Shown in pieces: positions 11,894-19,709 of a DNA stretch of 64,000 nucleotides. This stretch comes from Begonia masoniana. Taxonomy: Eukaryota > Streptophyta > Magnoliopsida > Cucurbitales > Begoniaceae. Under the pieces are notes generated by a model. That model ran no database searches. It was not told the origin of the DNA and saw only the letters and a list, made by a program, of their open reading frames with translations. Within the stretch, counting starts at the first letter, position 1; each line of letters starts with the position of its first letter. Location: positions 26,686,510 to 26,750,509 of the forward strand of contig CM039509.1 of assembly GCA_022432975.1 (NCBI GenBank). Reading direction: 5' to 3'. The position numbers and the translations under genes are program-made.

Positions 11894-12125
11894 CAATTTT
11901 TTTTGTTTTTTTGATATTTTCTCCCGTTTTCTAAAATGTTTTGACCCGACATTATTCGAAGCATTTCAAACGTATTGTGGGCCCGTTTTCCAACAAATGT
12001 CGAGGGTTCGAAAAACCCGAAAACGAGTCAAAATATTTAAGATAATTATTTTTAAATTTCATTTTAAATGCGGGGTTGCTTAGCAACGTAGTGCACCGGG
12101 CCTGGGGCGGGTTCGGGGCGTTACA

Positions 12126-13619
12126 GCATGATTTCTCCTATGAACAAGATATGAACATGAAACTTATGCAACAAGGATTAAGAGAGGGTTGGGGGCGGTT
12201 TGGCGTATGTCACTGTCCAAAAGGAGGACCATGAATACGACCCCCAAGAGACTATGCACACTCTCACTGTCAACCCCCTTTTTGGCACAAATCCTCCCTT
12301 AATCCATATGATGAAAACGATGAACAAGAACAAGAACACGAAGAGATCATGAACATGCGTTTCCTTTAATTTGTGCATTCATGCATACATGTTAGCATTG
12401 CACTCCTTACTAAGCATTAGGCTTATAGGTTAAACCTTATGATGTAGGTGAAGAACTACCAGGTGAGGATTTCAAGTCTAATGAAGATGTTTAAGGCTGG
12501 TTGCTGGAAGGAGTTTCAGGCTGTCAGTGAGTGGCTGGAAAGGCAATTTCAACTCCTGGTTACTACTTTTATCATATTAGTAAGGTTATGAATACTGAGG
12601 TCTATGTAGGATGCTTTGTTAAAACAATGGATACTGGAACCTGATTGATTAACTTCTGAGTTTGAGAATGATCATGAAATGATAGAATGATCTGTTTTGT
12701 TAGAGTCTCTCGCTACACGTATTCTAGATGAGATTATGGTCCAACTGTGTGTTAGTTTATTCAGTCATGCTTAAATTTGTGAATGTCTGAAAGTTTCCTA
12801 TCTATCGGATGATATCTTCCATCGGATGATGACTTCCATCGGATGATGTCTCCCATCGGATGATGTCTTCCATCGGATGATGTCTTCTATCCGAATGAGG
12901 TTTAATGAGTCACGTGATATTCATGTGTCAATCGGCATCGGATGATGTCTTCCATCGGATGATGTTTTCCATCGGATGATGTCTTCTATCGGATGATGTC
13001 TTCTATTGGAATGAGGTTTAATGAGTCACGTGATATGCATGTGTCAATCGGTAGAAGCCGATATTAAGTCTTGTCGTTTTGGTGATCGGATGAAGTTTAA
13101 TGAGCCACGTGATGTGCATGTGTCAATCAGTAGAAGCCGATATTAAGTCTTGTCGTTTTGTGATCGGATGAAGTTTAATGAGTCATGTGATGTGCATGTG
13201 TCAATCGGTAGAAGCTGATATTAAGTCTTGTCGTTTTGTGATCGGATGAAGTTTAATGAATCACGTGGGATGCATGAGTCAATCGGTAGAAGCCGATATT
13301 AAGTCTTGTCGTTTTGTGATCGGATGAAGTTTAATGAGTCACGTGATGTGCATGTGTCAATCGGTATGAGCGTGCACCATGCTTTGTCGTTTTACGATCG
13401 GTAGATGTCCTTGAGTTTCCAATTCCCTTCGGCCAAATGTCTTAACGTTTTGTCAAATTATGAACGTTATCTACTTATTGAGTTTTTCCACTGTAAAGTC
13501 AAGGATTAAAGATAAGAATTATCATCATTGAGACGAAATTTAAAATTTTTCGTAATTTCTCTTAGTTCAGTTCAATGTTTTGGGTAGCAAACCGGGTCTG
13601 GAAGACTTGGGGCGTTACA
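12126..13619 (+). mobile_element. 3' part of a B-like gypsy LTR
   Basis: Aligns to the reverse complement of the element B LTR from about 31035 to its 3' end: ATGAACAAGATATGA, the GCATACGCC/GTCACTGTCC block, the GATGTAGGTGAAG acceptor at 12447, ATCGG repeats and a terminal GGGGCGTTACA at 13619. It is oriented opposite to the element B LTR piece on the far side of the PGDH fragment. Confidence 0.75.
12800..13400 (+). repeat. ATCGGATGATG repeats and ~95-bp repeats with CACGTG
   Basis: Short CATCGGATGATGTCTTC units are followed by longer units built on AAGTTTAATGAGTCACGTGAT ... TGTGTCAATCGGTAGAAGC. CACGTG occurs at about 12911, 13027, 13106, 13262 and 13340, and one copy has decayed to CATGTG. 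CACGTG is the plant G-box core bound by bZIP and bHLH factors, so an enhancer-like role is possible. Confidence 0.75.
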
Positions 13620-14278
13620 CGTTCACCACCAGGAAACCGTGCTCGGTTGTGGCTGCCAGATCCACATTATCAATGCCAACGCCTGCTCTTCCAACTGTTA
13701 ACAGAACATTCATATAGTTTAGTTCAAATGTAATCGTTAGTTAACTGTCTTTTCCTTTCATCATTTGTTTATTGCAATGTATATGTAGAGTGTGTTTTTC
13801 GATAGTGATGCATATACAGAAAGATTTCTTTCTCTCTCGTCTTCATCTTCTTCTGCAAATCTTCCTCTGCTTCCTTCTTCATATCTCCAAATCTCAACTC
13901 TAACCACTTTTAACCTACCTCCGGATGCCTCGAAAATCTCACGACTAACTTTCGTTCTGCTCCTAACAATTAGAGCGTCACAGACAGCGATCTTGGTGCG
14001 TAGCTCCTCCGGAGTCAAATTATAGGAGCAATCAACGTTGGAGAAGTCCTTGAGAAGCTCGAGCCCCGCTCTAAGTTTCTGGGCGACGAGGACTGTTGGC
14101 TTGCCGTCAAGAGCAGCAGAGACCACAAATACGAGTGGAGAAGGATTTCTACGACGGGGAAGGAGGGAGACAGAGAAGGCGGACAAGAGGGGGGACTTTG
14201 GCGAGAGCGAGAGAGAGAGAGAGATGGGTTTGCAAGAGATGGAGTCCGGAGAGCAAAGGAAGCCAAGTTAGCCATTGT
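13620..14278 (-). pseudogene. PGDH: D-3-phosphoglycerate dehydrogenase fragment (exons 1-2)
   Basis: PGDH oxidises 3-phosphoglycerate in plastids, the first step of phosphorylated serine synthesis. Exon 1 (14275 to about 13904, minus) starts with ATG, encodes a Ser-rich transit-peptide-like start, then DGKPTVLVAQKL, NVDCSYNLTPEEL, CDALIVRS and TKVSREIFEASGGRLKVV. About 210 bp of intron-like sequence follows, then an exon 2 piece (13694-13620) reading GRAGVGIDNVDLAATTEHG, the start of the NAD-binding fold. A frameshift lies in the transit peptide between 14275 and about 14186, one codon is missing in the VAQKL-AG region, and RSRTKV replaces the usual RSGTKV. The retained intron argues against a retrocopy. 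Both ends abut LTR sequence directly, so it is a captured or rearranged fragment. Confidence 0.85.
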
Positions 14279-15129
14279 AACATCACATAACATAGTTCTC
14301 AAACATCCGTAAATCATCTAAGTACAAACCATCTTACTAACTTGAAACAAACCTCAAACACATAACTAATTTAGTACCCTTAAGATGTAGGGCCCTAATG
14401 GCCGGAAATCTTAATACATTCACTTACCTGGCTCCCTTAGCAAATTTGTGCTCCTTTTCTTCAGACTTCTTCACCTAAAACATTTACATCGCAGTAGTTA
14501 AAACTAAATCCTAAAAGTCCTAATCACAAGTCATCCTAGGATCTAGTAGTTAAAGTCATTCCTGAATCCCTTAGTCTAGTTCTCTGTGTGCAGTCTGAAA
14601 TCCAAAAACCGAAACAGCTAGGGGCAACTAACGATTAATCAGGGTCGATTATATTAAATGTCCAGAATCGATTCGAAAATGACATTACTAAATCCAGATT
14701 ATAAATGTTACTATTGTTACTCGGCCATTAGAGGAACCAAACTCAAACACAAGCTGAAAAACAGAGCTTAACAACTAACTGACAACTACATTGTCTAACC
14801 CATACCTCGAGCGTAGAGTATCCGAGAAATAGCAAGGGAACTGGTCGTCGAAGGTAGGATTATTGGCAGGTAGAGTGTGAGAGTTCGGGAGAGAAAATCG
14901 CTGAAGGAGAAAGTGTCGGCTATAGTGGCGTTGGTGAGGTTTAAAAATTTTCCATTTCCATTATATATCGATCACAACCCACCCTTATTACAATTTTGCC
15001 ACTCAACCTAGTTTATCACCACATGAAATTAATTAAGCTTTGTCATAAAATTCCGAACCGAAAATATCAAATAAACATGACCGTTAAAACGGTTAAAAAA
15101 ATCACCTGATCAACTTGTCGGGTGTTACA
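14279..15129 (-). mobile_element. 5' portion of the 3' LTR of element B
   Basis: Matches 31154-32004 nearly base for base. The LTR starts TGTAACACCCGACAAG at 15129 (minus), just after the PPT. It contains putative leader sites: donor-like CGAG/GTATG at 14805, acceptor-like TTTTAG/GTGA at 14475, middle segment 14474-14428 and CCAG/GTAAGT at 14427. Homology stops at 14279, where the PGDH fragment begins. Confidence 0.85.
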
Positions 15130-15143
15130 TCCACCCCTCTTTA
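15130..15143 (-). other. Polypurine tract of element B
   Basis: Minus-strand AAAGAGGGGTGGA immediately precedes the LTR start at 15129 and follows the GAGGACGAAAATTTTG sequence common to plant gypsy 3' ends. It would prime plus-strand DNA synthesis. Confidence 0.75.
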
Positions 15144-15526
15144 AACAAAATTTTCGTCCTCGAAAATTGCTCAAACAAAGAGCTCAGGATATTTGTTCAG
15201 CATGTCTTGCTGTTGCTCCCATGTGGCTTCTTCAATACCATGATTCATCCATAAGACTTTCACCAGTGGAATTTCTTTATTTCGAAGAGTCTTTACTGCA
15301 AATTCCATAATCCTTACTGCTTTCTCTTCATACACTAGTGTCGGCTCGATATCGATTCCAGTTGGTTCAACAACATGTGTCGGATCACGTATGAATTTCC
15401 TTAACATTGACACATGAAAGACATTATGTACCTTTTCCAGTGATGGAGGCAATTGCAGTTTGTAAACTGTACTGCCAATCCTTGCTGAGACAGGGAATGG
15501 TCCAATAAATCGCAGATTAAGCTTTC
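15144..15526 (-). pseudogene. Element B pol C-terminus with chromodomain-like tail
   Basis: Minus-strand translation gives [21 protein letters not shown] and then [22 protein letters not shown] ... EEATWE, ending KYPELFV and a stop. This tail matches the chromodomain-like C-terminus of Tekay/Del chromoviruses, which is thought to bind heterochromatin marks and steer integration. The frame is open here but is cut at 15526 by element A; the upstream remainder resumes at 25308. Confidence 0.88.
15522..15526. repeat. TSD CTTTC, left copy (element A)
   Basis: CTTTC lies directly before the 5' LTR start at 15527 and again directly after the 3' LTR end (25308-25312). The host reading frame is split between the copies, which confirms that element A inserted into element B. 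Confidence 0.93.
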
Positions 15527-16090
15527 TGTAATATCCGGCCTGTACGGAATTTTGTATTATAATATATATATATTGACATTTTGTATATATGTCAAATCAA
15601 ACCCGTTTTACGAAAAGAAGCGTCATTAGGATCCTAACGATTAGTTGGAATTTTAAGGAATTTAATAGAATTTCCGGAGTAATAACGCTATACTTCGAGT
15701 AATTAGGTTTCTCGTAAAATAACGGACGTTTTAGTAAAAATAGTAAACGAGGTCCGATTTGCAAACGGACAGTTTTAATAAATCCCAAATAATAAATTGG
15801 ACTTATTGGTGAAATAAGAAAATTTGGAGAAGCCAAATTGCTAGCCGATTGACGAAACGAAGGACGAAACAAAATAGAAATAGAGCGAAGGGCATTATAG
15901 TAATTTACCAAACCAAATTTAATTAAAAACAAATGCTTCTCTTCTTCTCCACGCCATTCCTTCTCCCTGTGATTTTCCTCCCTCCCCGCGGCGACATTTT
16001 CTCTCCTCTCGGCGTCCTTGCTTCCGGTGGCCGGTTCGTGCTCCAATCGTTCCGTTTTCTTCGTGCTTTCTCCTCCAATCGACGTTCTAG

Positions 16091-17144
16091 GTATGAACCT
16101 ACGATCTTAGAGCTTTTATTTTGATGTTTAAGGAGTTTTAAACAATTAGGTTTCGTTTAGGTTTTGTTAAAAATTGAGATTTAGGGCTCGAAATTGATAG
16201 ATTGTTATAGTTTACGAACGTATTGCACGTATTAAACGTTATTGGAAGAAGTTTGGACGATTTAGGAGAAATGTTAAATTTGTAAATTTCGGGTTTTCAG
16301 AAAACTCGTAAATTGGATTTCAGGGTATCGAGCTTAGATTAATGGATTAAATGCCTCGATAAGTTAAGTTGGAATGTTAGGAAATTCCTTTAGTTGAGGT
16401 TTTGACAATTGGACGTTTATTAACTTAAATACGTTTTAACGTCAATCCTTGTAAATTGCTTAGGTGATCAGCGCTCGTGGACGGAGCTTGAGCTGCTTTG
16501 GACACGAGGTAAGTTCTCGTGATCTTCTTTGGCCGATAGGCCTACACCGTACATCAAAGTCGTCTCGAGGAGTTTTGGAGATGCGTCTGTTTAATTTTGC
16601 TTTGATGGGTAGATAGGTTTAGTTGTTTTATAGGTTATAGGTTATGCATTTATAGTCTTGATGGTACCCGTTATTGCTTGTTTACTTTATGATATAGAAC
16701 TGTTCATGCATCACGTGTTTTAAAGAAAAGCATGAAAGTGAATTTTTGCACAATGTTTTAAAGATAATGTAAAGAATAAAATGGGCCGTAAGGCATACAG
16801 TTAAAATAGGCCGTAAGGCATACAGTTAAAATGGGCCGTAAGGCATATAGTTAAAATGGGCCGAAAGGCATACAGGCCGAAAGGCATATAGGCCGAAAGA
16901 CATACAGTTTATAGGTCATGCGAGGTGGGGCTCAGGCACGGCTGTACGTGTTGTAAGCGTGTACCCCCCGCCTCTAGCTGGAAAGAGTACTCTGCCCGCT
17001 GGATGAGCTCTCTCCAGTTAGAGGGATAGGATCTCGGTGACACCTACAGTGTATAGCATGGCATAGCATAGCACCGCATAGCATAGCATTTGCATTTACG
17101 AGTCTTACTGAGATTTTTATCTCATAGTGTATTGTATGGTGTAG
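16091..17144 (+). promoter_or_regulatory. Putative two-intron leader in element A 5' LTR
   Basis: Intron 1 would be 16091-16463, the middle exon 16464-16508 (45 nt) and intron 2 16509-17144. The corresponding boundaries recur in the 3' LTR (23333-23705, 23706-23750, 23751-24380) and in unrelated LTRs of the window. This is inferred from site conservation only. Confidence 0.45.
16783..16907 (+). repeat. Tandem GCC-GNRA-GGC hairpin repeats, 5' LTR of A
   Basis: Units of GGGCCGTAAGGCATACAG with or without a TTAAAAT spacer. Six copies carry GCCGTAAGGC or GCCGAAAGGC; one has lost pairing (GCCGAAAGAC). As RNA each is a 3-bp stem with a GNRA loop (GUAA or GAAA). The matching array in the 3' LTR (24023-24133) also has a GCAA loop. 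Confidence 0.85.
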
Positions 17145-17644
17145 GTGATTACGAGGGGACAGGTGAGGACGAGATCCCTCCACCTGAGGAGTGACGCAGT
17201 TGATGGAAGATGACCTGCTGTGGTGTGTTGCGCAGTCGATGCTCACCTAACCCGTGGGGAAGTATGTATAGATTTTCAGGGTTTTAAGTTATTTTGGATA
17301 GAATAGGAAAATTGTATAGACATTATAGGGTGTTTGGTTCTGGTAATAGATAGGTTTACATTTTAATGTTTTTAAACGTTTTGTAATTGTTTAGTGATTT
17401 TAAAACAGGAGGATATGTTCGGTTTTTAAACATATCCACGCGGTTTATTTCCATAAAACGTACTTGGTTTTAAAATGCGTTTGGAGTTGTTAACGAGGGG
17501 TAAGTGAATTATGTGGGTTTTGAGTGTTCGGAGGAATACGTGAATTGTGAATGTATGATGTAGGGAAGAGAAAAGAGAGGTGTATGTTGTGTGTATATGT
17601 GTGAACGCAGGAGAAGAAAAAGGAAAAGGGGAAGGAGGCAGAGG

Positions 17645-17860
17645 AGATGGCGACGAATCGCCATGGGGGGCGATTGCATCGCCACTCCCTGGAAAATTTC
17701 CAGGGAGTGTGGCGATTAGTCGCCACAAATTGTGGCGACTGATCGCCACAGGCGATATGCAACAAGCAAGTAATCGCCTGTTGCAATCGCCGAAGGGCGA
17801 TTATTTGCCCTATCTTTTGGGCGAGTAATCGCCCCTGCATGTAAGGGGCGATTGCCCCTT
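17645..17860 (+). repeat. Series of short inverted repeats near the A LTR 3' end
   Basis: Successive perfect stems: ACTCCCTGGAAA/TTTCCAGGGAGT, GTGGCGA/TCGCCAC, then another GTGGCGA/TCGCCAC and GGGCGA/TCGCCC pairs. Equivalent stems occur at 10120-10262, 24885-25075, about 4980-5180 and 63770-63835 with different but still complementary arms. Confidence 0.8.
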
Positions 17861-18085
17861 TTGTCCCTCAATTTAACTTAATTGTTTTTAAATGTTTTTA
17901 AACTGATTTACACATTTGTTTTACTTGTTATTTAAATTGTTCCAAGATTCGTTTTAAACAATTTTCCTAACGAACCTCGATTTCGATTCTGATTTCGATT
18001 TCGGTTTAGGTTCCGCTTAGGGTTTATTTAAAGTATTTATATAAAAAAAAAATATCGGGTACAGTATTAGGGTCGTGACAATTTA

Positions 18086-18097
18086 TGGTATCAGAGC
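18086..18097 (+). other. Primer binding site of element A
   Basis: TGGTATCAGAGC, 5 bp after the LTR end, is the standard plant gypsy PBS complementary to the 3' end of initiator tRNA-Met. Confidence 0.93.
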
Positions 18098-18248
18098 CCC
18101 TGGTTTTAAAATCAGTTCTGTAGACTGCTCGACTGCACAGCCACTACGCGGACATTCTTCATCAACTGTAAGTATGTTTATAGCTTTATTTGGTTTCTAG
18201 TTTCTTAGAATATTTGTTTTAACTTTTATGTAGGAGTATATAATTACG

Positions 18249-19709
18249 GTGCGTCCACGAAATGACCGAGACGACCGAGATGACACGATTGACACTCTCA
18301 AAGATTTTATCACCCAGCAGTCTCAACATATGGAGCGTCAGGCTCAGCAAATGGAGAGACAGTCTCAACAGCTGGGTACCATGATAGACCGAGAGGGCAT
18401 TAGAGCTCGGGAGACAGCTGTTTCGGGTAACCGGTGGATGGAGAGATTTCAGAAGCTTCAGCCCCCTATATTTAACGGATAGTCCACAGATCCCTCTTCA
18501 GCCGAGGAGTGGATTCGCACCATGGAGGACATGCTGGCGTATGCTAGCATAGAGGATGGAGAGAATGTTACACTGGTGACCTATCATTTGGCGCTAGACG
18601 GCCGGTTTTGGTGGGATTCCATCAAGACAACCACTGATGTGACAATTATGGGTTGGGAGCGATTCAGAGATTTGTTTTATGACAAGTACTTCAGCCATAC
18701 CGTACGAGAGGCGAAGATGGTTGAGTTTATGCAGTTATGGCAGGTCCGTTCTATTGCCGAGTATATGATGAAGTTCGAAGCCCTTTCTCGATTCGCGCCA
18801 TGACAGGTCAGCGTAAACGAGGACAAGGTACGCCGATTCTTACAGGGACTTAGCCAGGAGTTCCGGATGCGCCTTACCATATATGGGGTACAGAATGTAT
18901 CCTATGACGATATTGTGGCTAGGGCGCTTGATATTGAAGCAGTTGATCAGAGTTCTGCCAGACTGAGGGAGCCATCTAAGGGTTTCTTCCGAGAGATACG
19001 TCCTCAGTCTCTGAACCGGGGTTGGCAGCCTAGAGCGCAGCCACAGCCACAACAGCAGAGAGGCGTCAAAAGGCCTCTTGAGGGAGGTAATGATAGGAGT
19101 AAGGGGAAGCAAGTACAAGTGGCTTCTCAGATACCTGTTTGCCCTAAGTGTCAGAGGGAGCACAGTGGCCAGTGTAGATTGGGCACGGGTGTGTGCTATC
19201 GGTGTGGAGACCCGGGCCATTTTACTAGAGATTGCCCGAAGCCCGGCAGAGATCAGTTAGGCGGTGATCAGAGAAGAGTTATGCCAAGGATCTTCGCATT
19301 TATCGAGCCTGGCAATGTTGATAACGAGGATCAGCCTGCCGTGATAGCAGGTACTATATTGGTTACTGGTGTTCATGTATTTTCTTTATTAGACACGGGG
19401 GCTACACATTCTTTTGTTTCCACCGCTTGTGTGTCTAGATTGAGGCTTGCGCCAGAGTTAGCAGAATGCGAGTATAGTGTGATGCTACCTTCAGGAGAGC
19501 GTATGCAATCAGGTCGTGTAGTCCAGGGCAATATTATCTCGATTGGGGACAAAACCCTCTATGCTCGCCTTATTGTTATGGGCATCGAGCATTATGATCT
19601 CATCTTAGGGATGGATTGGCTATCACAGCACTTCGCCACCATCGATTGTCGATCCGGGATTGTGACCTTCCGACCCCCGGGTAAAGCCATTTTTCTTATC
19701 AGGCGATGA
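18249..19709 (+). pseudogene. Element A gag-protease
   Basis: Gag would form the virus-like particle and protease would cleave it. The frame opens at about 18249 with GTG (the ATG seems lost) and has Gln-rich coiled-coil-like sequence, then the capsid region (AEEWIRTMED, RFWWDS, EFMQLWQ). The zinc knuckle CYRCGDPGHFTRDC is near 19195 and the protease motif LLDTGATHSFVS near 19388. In-frame stops TAG (18480-18482) and TGA (18801-18803) interrupt gag; both fit C-to-T change from CAG and CGA. The reading ends at TGA 19709 and overlaps the pol ATG (ATGA at 19706), so pol is in the -1 frame relative to gag. Whether that is programmed or a mutation cannot be told from one copy. Confidence 0.88.

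Larger units (their letters stand above)
10326..12125 (+). mobile_element. 3' part of a C-like gypsy LTR
   Basis: Closely matches 38345-39987 of the inner solo LTR: TAGGTCGTCGA middle segment, CAGGTAAGTAGTGG donor at 10411, GCCTTCGGGCCTACACC, UUCG repeat array, GTGGTGTAGGTGACG acceptor at 10928, GC-rich tail and the terminal GGGGCGTTACA. The 5' half is absent; its place is taken by the A-like LTR on the left. Confidence 0.8.
15527..18080 (+). mobile_element. 5' LTR of element A (Tekay-like gypsy)
   Basis: A 2554-bp LTR from TGTAATATCC to GGGTCGTGACA. Internal order: AT-rich start with TATATATATATT, T/C-rich segment 15930-16090, donor-like CTAG/GTATGA at 16091, acceptor-like TTAG/GTGATC at 16463, middle segment 16464-16508, GAG/GTAAGTTC at 16509, hairpin repeats 16783-16907, acceptor-like GTGTAG/GTGAT at 17144, inverted-repeat block 17650-17860. 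It is highly similar to the 3' LTR at 22770. Confidence 0.93.

Noticed and set aside
8028..12130. Firm TSD for 8033-12125
   Set aside because: ACATG and GCATG match at 4 of 5 bases, but the two flanks belong to different LTR families and opposite orientations, so they were probably never contiguous.
15933..16124. Open frame in the A LTR (and its copy at 23175) with a hydrophobic start
   Set aside because: Lies in the T/C-rich first segment of the LTR; the hydrophobic residues come from TTC/CTC composition. The frame is not kept in the related LTR at 8033, so I read it as non-coding leader.
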